Below, in pieces: positions 37,589 to 47,869 of a stretch of 64,000 nucleotides of DNA. The translations under genes were made by a program, and so were the position numbers. Within the stretch, counting starts at the first letter, position 1. The number at the start of each line of letters is the position of its first letter. The stretch comes from Pelagibius sp964472095 (GTDB taxonomy: Bacteria > Pseudomonadota > Alphaproteobacteria > Kiloniellales > Kiloniellaceae): contig CAYYIV010000002.1 of assembly GCA_964472095.1 (NCBI GenBank), forward strand, positions 1 through 64,000, read 5' to 3'. The notes below the pieces were generated by a model, which worked only from the letters and a program-made list of their open reading frames with translations, had not been told where the DNA came from and did not search any database.

Positions 37589-38818
37589 TCACAGCGCGTT
37601 CTTGACGAACCTGCCGCCCTTCACGATGGCCGCGAGATGTGCGCCCTGGTGCTCCAGCAGGGTGAGATCGGCAAGCGGGTCGCCATCGACCACCAGCAGG
37701 TCGGCGAGTGCACCGGGAGCCACCACACCGATCTCGCCCTCGGCGTTCAGCAGGGCCGCATTGACCGAGGTGGCCGAGCGCAGGATCTCGGCCGGCGGGA
37801 GCACCTCGGCGCGGATGGCAAACTCCCCCGACTGGTGTGTCTGCATGGCGCCCAGCAGGTCGGTGCCGAAGCCGATCGATACGCCCGCCGCCTTGAGGAT
37901 CTCCAGCGATTTCACGCCGGCGGCGCGCACCACCTTCAGCTTCTCCAGGCTGACCGCCGGCAGGCCGAGCTCCGGGCCGAAGCGCTCCAGCGCATCATAG
38001 GTGACCAGGGTCGGCACCACGTAGGCGCCGGCCTCGGCGCAGCGCTTCGCCGTCGGCGCGTCGATCAGGTTGGCGTGCTCGATGGAGCGCACGCCGAAGT
38101 CGACGCAGCGCGCGATGGCCTCCGGCGTGTAGGCATGCGCCATGACGTAGGTGCGCCAGGATCGCGCCTCCCAGACGATGGCGCGGATCTCCTCCTCCGA
38201 GTACTGCAGGTTCCAGATCGGGTCGCTCGGCGAGGAGACGCCGCCCGAAGCCATGATCTTGATCTGCGTCGCGCCCTTGCGCAGCTCCTCGCGCGCCGCC
38301 TGGCGCACCGCCGGCACGCCATCGGCAATGGTGCCGAAGACGTTGCTGCCCTGGCCGCAGAGGCAGACGCCCGAATGGCCGGCCTCCGGCGAGCGGAAGT
38401 CGGCGTGGCCGCCGGTCTGGGTCAGCGAGCGGCCCGAGAAGAAAAGCCTGGGCCCCTCGATGAGCCCCGCCTTGATCGCCATCGCCAGGCCATAGTCGGC
38501 GCCGCCGGCATCGCGCACGGTGGTGAAGCCGCGCTGGAGCGCCGCCTCCAGCAGCAGCCGCGCATGCTGGTGCAGCAGGGAGCGGGGCATGGCATCCAGC
38601 CGCGCGAAGTCGGGATCGGCGGCCAGGGCGTGGAAGTGCGCGTCGATCAGGCCGGGCAGCAGCGTGCGTCCCTTGAGGTCGATGACCTCCGCACCCGCCG
38701 CCTTGATCGGCCGGTCGGCGACTTCCTTGATGCGCTCGCCCTCGACCAGCACGTGGCGGTCGTCGAGCAACGCGCCGGCGAGGCTGTCGAACAGACGGCA
38801 GTTCTGGAACAGGATCAT
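37589..38818 (-). CDS. Metal-dependent amidohydrolase (imidazolonepropionase/prolidase-like)
   Basis: 409 residues, a TIM-barrel amidohydrolase. GLIDAHFHAL supplies the first two metal histidines, KIMASGG the bridging Lys, VMAHAYTPEAI and RSIEHANLID further histidines, and GFGTDLLG the catalytic Asp. Close relatives include Sgx-type Xaa-Pro or Xaa-Arg dipeptidases. Its position upstream of the peptide ABC operon fits dipeptide breakdown. Its ATG overlaps the preceding lipoprotein gene by four bases. Confidence 0.88.
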   Translation of the reverse strand: MILFQNCRLFDSLAGALLDDRHVLVEGERIKEVADRPIKAAGAEVIDLKGRTLLPGLIDAHFHALAADPDFARLDAMPRSLLHQHARLLLEAALQRGFTTVRDAGGADYGLAMAIKAGLIEGPRLFFSGRSLTQTGGHADFRSPEAGHSGVCLCGQGSNVFGTIADGVPAVRQAAREELRKGATQIKIMASGGVSSPSDPIWNLQYSEEEIRAIVWEARSWRTYVMAHAYTPEAIARCVDFGVRSIEHANLIDAPTAKRCAEAGAYVVPTLVTYDALERFGPELGLPAVSLEKLKVVRAAGVKSLEILKAAGVSIGFGTDLLGAMQTHQSGEFAIRAEVLPPAEILRSATSVNAALLNAEGEIGVVAPGALADLLVVDGDPLADLTLLEHQGAHLAAIVKGGRFVKNAL

Positions 38819-39597
38819 TGCGGGGCGGCTCCTCCCATTTCAGATCTTATTTCGCGCAGCGCCGCGCGGGCCAGCGGTTCGGTCTCCGCCCAGCCCATGC
38901 CGGGCTTGAGGCGCGGATCGTAGAGCAGGCGCACCATCAGGCGGTCGCCGGCGGTAAGGTCGACATCGCGGCCGGAATCGCTGAAGATCGAATCGGCCTC
39001 GGGGTCGAGGTCGTGCATAAGGCCGAGCACCTGCGTCGTCTGCTGCACCAAGCAGCCCTTCACCGTGCGCTCGCCGCGGTCGGTGCGGATGAAGACGACG
39101 GCGAAGTCGATGCCGCGGCCGCTCGGCCAGCCACCCCACAGAAAGCCGAAGCAGGTGGAATCGGCCCGCGCCGCCAACATGCCGTCGAAGCTGCGGGCGT
39201 CGGGGATGCGGTGGGCGTAGTGGCCGCGGTGGCGGCGGGCCGCCTCGAAGGGATCGGCGGCGAAGAAGACCAGCAGGTTGGCGGTCTGCGGCGGCGCCTC
39301 GCCGATCGCCAGGCCGGTCAGATCGGCAAGATCCTGCAGATGCTGCCGGGCCACCTGCCGCTCATGATCGCTGCTCGCGTCGATGAGGGCGGCGCGCAGC
39401 GGCTGCTCCCACCTGGCGAGGTGATCGCGCCCCGGCCGCAACTCGCCCGGACCGAAGGCGAGCCGGCGGAAGTCCGCCAGTTCGGCCGTCTCGGCGGGAT
39501 CGGCGGGATCGCCGGGCCCAAGCGACGGCGTTGCCGCCGCGCAGCCGGCCAGCAAGAGAGCCGCGGCCAGCGCCAGTCCCTTTCGTGCAGTTGCCAT
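38815..39597 (-). CDS. DUF2927-type lipoprotein
   Basis: 260 residues. The N-terminus ALAAALLLAGCAAATPS has a lipobox (LAGC). The segments QTANLLVFFAADPFE and QQTTQVLGLMHDLDPEADSI, then IFSDSG, match the DUF2927 family of secreted proteins with unknown function. Its stop overlaps the start of the amidohydrolase gene, suggesting it is the first gene of the transporter operon. Confidence 0.8.
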   Translation of the reverse strand: MATARKGLALAAALLLAGCAAATPSLGPGDPADPAETAELADFRRLAFGPGELRPGRDHLARWEQPLRAALIDASSDHERQVARQHLQDLADLTGLAIGEAPPQTANLLVFFAADPFEAARRHRGHYAHRIPDARSFDGMLAARADSTCFGFLWGGWPSGRGIDFAVVFIRTDRGERTVKGCLVQQTTQVLGLMHDLDPEADSIFSDSGRDVDLTAGDRLMVRLLYDPRLKPGMGWAETEPLARAALREIRSEMGGAAPQ

Positions 39598-39820
39598 CTT
39601 CCTGACTCCCCCGAAAACCCGCCGCCGGGCGGCAGCCCTGCCGATTTAGCACGGCTGGGCAATAGTTTAACTGCTATCATAGCCCGGCAAGCAACGATTC
39701 TGGCGTGCCGGCAGGCTGCGACGGGTTTACCCCCACCCTTGGGCGCCCCAGATTACCCCTATCAGCGCCGACCGCCGAAAGCCCCGCAACGCCCTCCGAG
39801 AGCCATAGACCGCCGCCCGC

Positions 39821-41677
<1,857 letters not shown>

Positions 41678-41814
41678 CGCCCGTCAGTGGACGCAAGCTG
41701 CTCTAACTAAATCAGCAGCTCCGGCTTCAAGCCTCCCTGCCAGAACAACTGTCAGCAATCGGTCCTGGTACCCATGGTAGAGACAATCGTGAAGTCTTCT
41801 ATTATGTATGAAGG

Positions 41815-44800
41815 ATGATTGATGTCACCGGCTCATCAAAAGAACCCGCCAGCGCCCCGAATCCTCATGACCTCATGCGGGCTCGACGCCCTGAGCTCTT
41901 CTCAGATTCAAAATTCGATCATGAAGCAAAGCTTGCCAGGGAGGTATTTGAGTACCACCTCGACACACTTACCAGTCGAAAGCAAGAGTACGAATTCGAG
42001 CATTTTTGCCGGAAGCTCGCAGAAAAAGAAATTTGCCCGAACCTGAGGGTGCAGACTGGCCCGACGGGCGGTGGCGATAGCAAGGTCGACACCGAAACCT
42101 ATCCTGTAGCGCCAGAAATAAGTGAGCGATGGTGGATCGGCGAGCCTTCCGCCGGAAGTGAGCGCTGGGCTTTTGCTTTCAGTGCAAAAAAAACTTGGAG
42201 AGCAAAAGCAAAGAAGGACGTCCAAAACGTCCTCTCTACTAACCGAGAGTATTCGAGGATTTACTTTTTCACCAACCAGTTCGCAAGCGATAAACAGCGG
42301 TCGAAGCTAGAAGACGAACTCACAAAAACTTCTGGGATCCCTATCACAATCGTTGATCGGAGTTGGATTGTCGACAGAGTCTATAAGAACGGACACGTAG
42401 CACTAGCGATCTCTACCTTAGGCATTGAGGGAGTAGGTAGCGAAAGTCGACGTCGGCCCGGCCCCCGCGACGTTGAGCGCCAAGCCGAATTGGATGAGTT
42501 GGACAGCCAGATAGCTGATTCCTCGAGATACCACGGCGCCAGATATCAACTGGCTGAAGACTGCTTACGTAGCGCAGTGCTGGCGCGTGGCTTAGAACGC
42601 CCTCGCAGCGAAGTGGAAAGCCGCTTCGCCCAAGCTGAGCGGATCGCGAAGGAACTCGGATTCCCACACCAGCAAATGCGCATCGCCTACAACAGGGCGT
42701 GGACGGCATTCTGGTGGCATGAAGACTATCGCGCATTTAGCGACCACTATGACGTGGTTGAAGAACACCTGGGCGAATCTGATTTGGCAGGTGATATAGA
42801 ACGTCTATTGACTCTTTGGCAGCTCATACCGCCATCCGTGAAGGCTGGGCAGATGTCCTCGGACGTTGCCAAACTAGAGCCACGCCGAGAACACTTGGCT
42901 ACGTTGCTCAACAAGGTTGCAAACAATCCCGCCCGGCCGAACAACGCGTTGCAAGCAAAGACTTCACTGGTGTTGATGAGAATGACAGTGGCGGCTCAAA
43001 GCGGCAGCTTGGCAGATCTCGACTCTGTCTGGGCAGAGTTGTCGCAGATTGTAGAGGACTCTCGCGATCTCGGCGCCTATCCAATCCAGTGGCTGTCGGA
43101 CTTAGCGCGCGAACTTGGGCAGTACATTGACTCTCCCAGCTTCGATAGCTTTTACGAAACCATTGTTGACGTGGTTCGCCGTCGTCAAAGCGACGGCAGA
43201 GCTGGCGAAGCATACAGCGAACGAGGAATGCAAAAGCTCTTACAAGGGCATCCCTACCAAGCCATACAGTGGTTTGGTCGTGCTGAAGATCTGCTAGTGA
43301 AGGATGAATATAGAGCACAGCTTGTAAATACACTCGGAGGAAGCAGCTTTGCCTATGAGCGTGTGGGGCTATTGTGGGCGGCGCGCAATAAGATTCTAGC
43401 GGCAATAGAACGCAGCTTCGGAACATTTCTGGAAGACGGCGAAGTAACACCGCCAACATTGCTGGCCCTCCAAAGGCTCGTGTGGTTGGAGTTGCAGCTT
43501 GGACGCATTCCCCATGTTCTAGACGCTATGTCGTTGGCCGCACTTGCCGCTGCACATATGAAGCTCTCAGACGAGCGCAAAGAGGCTCAATTCGAAGAAG
43601 CTCAAATACAGGAAGGGGTGCTGGGCATTCATCTCTTAAACATCCGCCTGGAGAAGCTTCGTAGCGCTTCACGTCTGCCAGATGCGCTCCAAAGGTTAGG
43701 GCTCACCTATGCGCGCGCAGCGTTACTTTTCTCACTTGGGCAAATGGAAGCATTGTTCGACGAGGAGTATTTCGCAGAGGATGAAGCATCTGAAGAAATC
43801 GAATCTTTTTTTGAAAGATGGCATAGTCAGCCCGCCGGCAAAGACATTCCATGTGAGCCGATCTTTGTAGAAGGCAGCAATAGCCGTTTGCATTCTGTAG
43901 TCCTTGGTTCCCGTATCGAGATCGACACTCCCAGCGACCCAACTTCCTTTGGAGTCGCTGAATCTTTTTTGGGCGCGTTAGAGGCATTCCTCGCTACTAG
44001 CAACGAAAACCAACTGATGCCCCATAAGGAACGAACAACCATCACCATCCACACACATGACGATGCACCGAGCACTCCAGAGATTCGATTTTTTGATGAT
44101 GATGGCTCACGTGCTGAAATCGTCCATCAGAACAACCTCCAATTCCGAACCAAAGAGGACATTTTTGCTTTTCGGAAGTGGCTGCAGAAATCGGTTCTCG
44201 AATTCATTGTCCGCTCCTTTGTCATTCGCGATGTTGAACGTTGGATGGATAGACTTGCCGGAGACGAACGGGGTTTTTCCCGCGCATTGATGCTCGGAGA
44301 TATGGTGACCCTCGATCGCAATGTGTTTGGTGATCGCCCGAGAATCACTTTGGATGACTGGTTGACTGACGAAGATAGAATCTACGACGTCTTGCGGACT
44401 GAGCATTGGCAGAAGAAAGAAGCCCGCAAGCAACCTGACGATCCCGAATTCGACAAGCCGCTTGAGTTCGGCTCCGGCCCCCCTCCTGATGATATGTTCG
44501 ATTGGATGAAGCTAAAGCATTCCGAGCGGCGCATTCTGTCTCCTATTGATAAAACGCTGTGGGACCGGGCGGGCTGGTCTGGTGCGCTGTATGCTGAAGC
44601 GGATGGATGGCCCCCATTTTTGGGACTTATCTTCAAGGACCAATCAGCTGGTACTGCAATCTTCCGCGGATGGAGGGAGCGTTGGGGCAAAGAAGATGAG
44701 GAAGATTCAATAAGGGTCACTATCATAGTCGGAGTGTCAAAAAAGAACCCGACACACTATTCCATAGTAATAGGTCCAAACCAGAACCAGCTTAGAGAAC

Positions 44801-45150
44801 ACAAGGCAGCACCAGTCTTGATGATTTCTCGAATCCAGAGAATGCAGCCGTCGTCCTCAGAAAATCTTGATCGGTTCCTGGCATCCTACAACAGATTTGG
44901 GGCGTACTTTCTGGTTCCTGCTCAAATGGGCCCTCCTCCTACACTCTCTTCAGAGTTACCGTTGCTTAAGCACCAGCTACATCATCGCGAAGCTTGGCAG
45001 ATTAGCGAGAACGATCCTGATATGATGGCATTGGATCAAGATGATGACCCCATCATTCCGAATGGCGAGGTTGATCCCCCTGTCAAAAGGGCTCTCGAAT
45101 TGAAGAGGCGTCGCGAACAAAACCGTAAACGAGACCCTGAGGAAGGCTAA
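41815..45150 (+). CDS. Predicted PD-(D/E)xK nuclease fused to helical repeats; candidate defence protein
   Basis: 1111 residues. Residues about 55-200 resemble an Mrr-like restriction fold: EYEFEHF helix (Glu60, Glu62), TGPTGGGDSKVD with Asp88 and Asp92, then FAFSAKK with Lys125. The expected D...(E/Q)xK pattern appears as D...SAK. VAYFVTNQF-like and RSWIVDRV segments continue the fold. About 235-640 is helical, TPR-like. An acidic stretch is near 655-667 and an unrecognised module is at about 910-1040 (LYAEADGWPPFLGLIF onward). No P-loop was seen. Two counted lines have 48% and 45% G+C, against 75% in a flank line, which implies transfer. The ATG has no proper ribosome site. I infer sensor-nuclease immunity; the function is unproven. 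Confidence 0.72.
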   Translation: MIDVTGSSKEPASAPNPHDLMRARRPELFSDSKFDHEAKLAREVFEYHLDTLTSRKQEYEFEHFCRKLAEKEICPNLRVQTGPTGGGDSKVDTETYPVAPEISERWWIGEPSAGSERWAFAFSAKKTWRAKAKKDVQNVLSTNREYSRIYFFTNQFASDKQRSKLEDELTKTSGIPITIVDRSWIVDRVYKNGHVALAISTLGIEGVGSESRRRPGPRDVERQAELDELDSQIADSSRYHGARYQLAEDCLRSAVLARGLERPRSEVESRFAQAERIAKELGFPHQQMRIAYNRAWTAFWWHEDYRAFSDHYDVVEEHLGESDLAGDIERLLTLWQLIPPSVKAGQMSSDVAKLEPRREHLATLLNKVANNPARPNNALQAKTSLVLMRMTVAAQSGSLADLDSVWAELSQIVEDSRDLGAYPIQWLSDLARELGQYIDSPSFDSFYETIVDVVRRRQSDGRAGEAYSERGMQKLLQGHPYQAIQWFGRAEDLLVKDEYRAQLVNTLGGSSFAYERVGLLWAARNKILAAIERSFGTFLEDGEVTPPTLLALQRLVWLELQLGRIPHVLDAMSLAALAAAHMKLSDERKEAQFEEAQIQEGVLGIHLLNIRLEKLRSASRLPDALQRLGLTYARAALLFSLGQMEALFDEEYFAEDEASEEIESFFERWHSQPAGKDIPCEPIFVEGSNSRLHSVVLGSRIEIDTPSDPTSFGVAESFLGALEAFLATSNENQLMPHKERTTITIHTHDDAPSTPEIRFFDDDGSRAEIVHQNNLQFRTKEDIFAFRKWLQKSVLEFIVRSFVIRDVERWMDRLAGDERGFSRALMLGDMVTLDRNVFGDRPRITLDDWLTDEDRIYDVLRTEHWQKKEARKQPDDPEFDKPLEFGSGPPPDDMFDWMKLKHSERRILSPIDKTLWDRAGWSGALYAEADGWPPFLGLIFKDQSAGTAIFRGWRERWGKEDEEDSIRVTIIVGVSKKNPTHYSIVIGPNQNQLREHKAAPVLMISRIQRMQPSSSENLDRFLASYNRFGAYFLVPAQMGPPPTLSSELPLLKHQLHHREAWQISENDPDMMALDQDDDPIIPNGEVDPPVKRALELKRRREQNRKRDPEEG

Positions 45151-45155
45151 CGATA

Positions 45156-45168
45156 CCCAAAGGTTGGG
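45156..45168. terminator. Small hairpin between convergent genes
   Basis: CCCAA 45156-45160 pairs with TTGGG 45164-45168 in the 19-base gap between the nuclease gene and the DapB-like gene. It is short and has no T-run, so it is weak evidence for termination. Confidence 0.25.
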
Positions 45169-45169
45169 C

Positions 45170-45967
45170 TCACTCCGCAAACAGCAGGCGATCGAGGCCG
45201 CGCACCAGGCCCGTCACCTCGCGCACCCGGCGTGCCGCGGCGAGAGTGCCGGCGACGTAGGGCGCGGCGGTCTCGCCCGCATCGTGGCGCAGCGTCATGC
45301 GAGCGCCGGGAACGGCGAAGATCGCCTCCACCGAAGCGGTGTAGCTCGGCAGGCGCAGGGCGTGGACCTGCACGCCGTTCACCGTGCCGCCGCGCGTTTC
45401 CGGCGTGCCGCCGACCTTGTCCAGCGGATAGCCGAGCTCGGGCTTGCGGACGTCGCCGAGCCGCTCGGCCATTTCGCGCGCGGTGCCGCTGGGCGCGTCG
45501 GGCTTGGCCGCCTTGGCGTAGTCGATCACCTCGAAATGGTCGATGTAGCGCGCCGCGATGAGCGCGAAGTGCTGCACCAGGGCGGCGGTCAGCGAGAAGT
45601 TGCCGGCCGCCAGCACGCCGACGCCGGCCGCCGTAGCCTCGGCATCGATCACCGCGTAGTCCGCGGCGGTCAGGCCTGAGGTGCCGATGACCACCGAGAT
45701 GCCGCGGTGCATCGCGGCGCGGGTGTGCTCCTTCACCGCCTCGGGGTGAGTGTAGTCGATCAGTACCTCGGCGCCGTCCAGCGCCGCGCCGACATCGGCG
45801 GTAATGGTGACGCCGGTGGACGCGCGGCCGAGCACGTCGCCGACGTCGAGGCCGGCCGCCTTGCGCGCCAGCGCGCCGGTCAGCTCCAGGTCCTCGGCAT
45901 CGAGAATGCCGGCGGCGATCGCCCGGCCGGTCCAGCCGGTCACCCCGGCCATGCAGATCTTGGTCAT
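45170..45967 (-). CDS. Dihydrodipicolinate reductase-like protein with altered active site
   Basis: 265 residues, DapB fold and length. The N-terminal Rossmann motif is AGVTGWTGRAI instead of the usual GxxGRMG. IGTSGLT (94-100), AGNFSLTAAL (122-131) and KPDAPSGTA (155-163) are conserved. The catalytic EAHHxxK stretch of DapB is replaced by DYAKAAK: the His-His pair reads Ala-Lys, while Lys155 is kept. It may therefore use another substrate or be non-catalytic, and another DapB likely supplies lysine synthesis. ATG 45967 follows GGAGGAC. It is divergent from the aminotransferase gene. Confidence 0.75.
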   Translation of the reverse strand: MTKICMAGVTGWTGRAIAAGILDAEDLELTGALARKAAGLDVGDVLGRASTGVTITADVGAALDGAEVLIDYTHPEAVKEHTRAAMHRGISVVIGTSGLTAADYAVIDAEATAAGVGVLAAGNFSLTAALVQHFALIAARYIDHFEVIDYAKAAKPDAPSGTAREMAERLGDVRKPELGYPLDKVGGTPETRGGTVNGVQVHALRLPSYTASVEAIFAVPGARMTLRHDAGETAAPYVAGTLAAARRVREVTGLVRGLDRLLFAE

Positions 45968-46278
45968 GTCCTCCGCTCCTCTCGGTCGGCTGTGCGGTGC
46001 CCTCACCTCACGAAAACTGTCGTCCCGGCACTTGCCTGTCCCGGCACTCGTTGCCGGGATTGCCGGGGACCACTGCCCTCTCCGCCACGCTGACGCCAAT
46101 GGGCCCCAGGTACAAGCCCCAGGGCGACAGCGGTGTTTGTGCGGTTTTCCGCGCCTTGCCGCGCCATGCAGCGCCCACAGGGCGGCCATGAGGCGGCAAA
46201 GCTTGGCCGCGCCCGGCGCCTCGGATAGGCTGCGGTGGCGCGGCCCATCGCCCGCGCCCACTTCTAGGAGAACATCCC
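45968..46278. other. Divergent intergenic region with palindromic repeat
   Basis: 311 bases. It holds the nested palindrome at 46022-46070. The rest is GC-rich with no recognised box; promoters of the DapB-like and aminotransferase genes must lie here. Confidence 0.5.
46022..46070. repeat. Nested palindromic repeat (TCCCGGCA/TGCCGGGA)
   Basis: Inner arms TCCCGGCA 46039-46046 and TGCCGGGA 46052-46059 are perfect with a five-base loop. Outer arms GTCCCGGCA (46022-46030) and TGCCGGGGAC (46061-46070) match with one extra G. It looks like an extragenic REP-type element, different from the pair at 176-276. Confidence 0.55.
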
Positions 46279-47670
46279 ATGAGCGTCCGGCCAAACTCGG
46301 CGGCCAGCCGTGACATCGCCTATCACCTGCACCCCTACACCAACGCCCGGAAGAACGAGGACGAAGGCTCGCTGATCCTCGACCGCGGCGACGGCTGCTA
46401 CGTGATCGACGACGAAGGCAACCGCTATCTCGAGGCCATGGCCGGCCTGTGGTGCGCCGGGCTCGGCTTCAGCGAGAAGCGGCTGGTCGATGCGGCGACC
46501 AAGCAGATGGCGAAGCTGCCCTACTATCACTCCTTCGCGCAGAAGACCGCGACGCCGGTCGTCGACCTCGCCGAGAAGGTGGTGCAGCTCACCCCGCCGC
46601 AGCTCACCAAGGTGTTTTTCGCCAACTCCGGCTCCGAGGCCAACGACACCGCCGTCAAGATGGTGTGGTACTACAACAATGCGCTCGGGCGGCCGCAGAA
46701 GAAAAAGATCATCAGCCGCGTGAAGGGCTATCACGGCGTCACCATTGCCGCCGCCAGCCTGACGGGGCTGCCCTACGCGCAGGTCGACTTCGACGTGCCG
46801 ATCGCGAACATCATCCACACCAATGCGCCTTACTATTACCGCTTCGCCGAAGCCGGCGAGAGCGAGAAGGACTTTGTCGACCGCCTGGCGCGCGAGCTGG
46901 ACGAGCTGATCGTGAAGGAGGGCCCGGACACGGTGGCCGCCTTCATCGGCGAGCCGCTGCAGGGCGCCGGCGGCGTCATCGTGCCGCCCGAGGGCTACTG
47001 GCAGAAGATCCAGGCCGTCCTGAAGAAACACGACGTGTTGCTGATCGCCGACGAGGTGATCACCGGCTTCGGGCGCACCGGCAATCTCTTCGGCTGCGAG
47101 ACCTTCGGGATCAGGCCGGACATGATGACCCTGGCCAAGCAATTGAGCGGCGCCTACATGCCGATCTCCGCGGTGCTGGTCTCCGATCCGATCTACCAGG
47201 CGATCGCCGACAACTCGGCCAAGCGAGGCTCCTTCGGCCACGGCTATACCTACAGCGCCCACCCTGTGGCCGCCGCGGTGGCGCTCGAAACCTTGAAGAT
47301 CTATGAGGAGCGCAACATCGTCGGCCACGTCCGCGCCGTGGGGCCGCTGCTGCAGGACGGCCTGCGCCGCTTCGCCGGCCATCCGCTGGTCGGCGAGGTG
47401 CGCGGCATCGGCCTGATCGCCGCGGTCGAGCTGGTGGCCGACAAGGCCGCCAAGACGCCCTTCGACCCGGCCGGCAGGGTCGGCGCCTACTTCGCCGCGC
47501 GTGCCCAGGCCCACGGCGTGATCTTCCGCAACCTGGGCGACACCATCGCCTGCTGCCCGCCGATGATCATCAGCAAGGCAGAGATCGACGAGCTGCTGGC
47601 CTGCTTCGGCAAGGCGCTGGACGAGACCGCCGCCTGGGTGGCCGAGGAGGGCCTCGCCGAGGTCGCCTGA
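46279..47670 (+). CDS. Class III aminotransferase (omega-amino acid/amine:pyruvate type)
   Basis: 463 residues. PLP features: NSGSEANDTAVK at about 117-127, YHGVTIAAASLTG, IADEVITGFGRTG and the Schiff-base Lys287 in MTLAKQLSGAYMPIS. Subfamily traits (MAGLWCAGLGFSEKRLVDAA) fit omega-transaminases acting on amines, polyamines or beta-alanine with pyruvate. The polyamine-type transporter downstream could supply amines, but hemA lies between, so the link is inferred. A GC hairpin AGGCCC-TGCC-GGGCCT at 47680-47695 follows the stop. Confidence 0.88.
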   Translation: MSVRPNSAASRDIAYHLHPYTNARKNEDEGSLILDRGDGCYVIDDEGNRYLEAMAGLWCAGLGFSEKRLVDAATKQMAKLPYYHSFAQKTATPVVDLAEKVVQLTPPQLTKVFFANSGSEANDTAVKMVWYYNNALGRPQKKKIISRVKGYHGVTIAAASLTGLPYAQVDFDVPIANIIHTNAPYYYRFAEAGESEKDFVDRLARELDELIVKEGPDTVAAFIGEPLQGAGGVIVPPEGYWQKIQAVLKKHDVLLIADEVITGFGRTGNLFGCETFGIRPDMMTLAKQLSGAYMPISAVLVSDPIYQAIADNSAKRGSFGHGYTYSAHPVAAAVALETLKIYEERNIVGHVRAVGPLLQDGLRRFAGHPLVGEVRGIGLIAAVELVADKAAKTPFDPAGRVGAYFAARAQAHGVIFRNLGDTIACCPPMIISKAEIDELLACFGKALDETAAWVAEEGLAEVA

Positions 47671-47679
47671 GGCCCAGAC

Positions 47680-47699
47680 AGGCCCTGCCGGGCCTTTCT
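47680..47699 (+). terminator. Hairpin after the aminotransferase gene
   Basis: A six-base stem AGGCCC/GGGCCT with a TGCC loop, followed by TTCT. It lies ten bases after the stop and is a modest intrinsic terminator candidate. Confidence 0.4.
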
Positions 47700-47795
47700 G
47701 TGGCGATTTGACGCGGCGCCGGAGCCGGCACCGTTGAATTCTCTGGCCCGACTGCGGGTGGGTTTTGTTAGTATAGCGGCCTGGGTCCGCCAAAG

Positions 47796-47817
47796 GCGCC
47801 CGGAATGGCGCTTTTTT
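47796..47817 (+). terminator. Hairpin plus T6 in the hemA leader
   Basis: GCGCC 47796-47800 pairs with GGCGC 47807-47811 and is followed by six T (47812-47817). It lies 52 bases before the hemA start. It could be a leader attenuator or simply end upstream read-through. Confidence 0.45.
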
Positions 47818-47869
47818 GGGCTAATCGCTTGCGGGCAGGCGCCCTCCCGATCCGGAACACGTTGGCAGC

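Noticed and set aside
42049..42084. P-loop in the nuclease protein (GPTGGGDSK)
   Set aside because: The GxxxxGK(S/T) order is not met: Asp and Ser precede the Lys. A STAND NTPase reading was therefore dropped.
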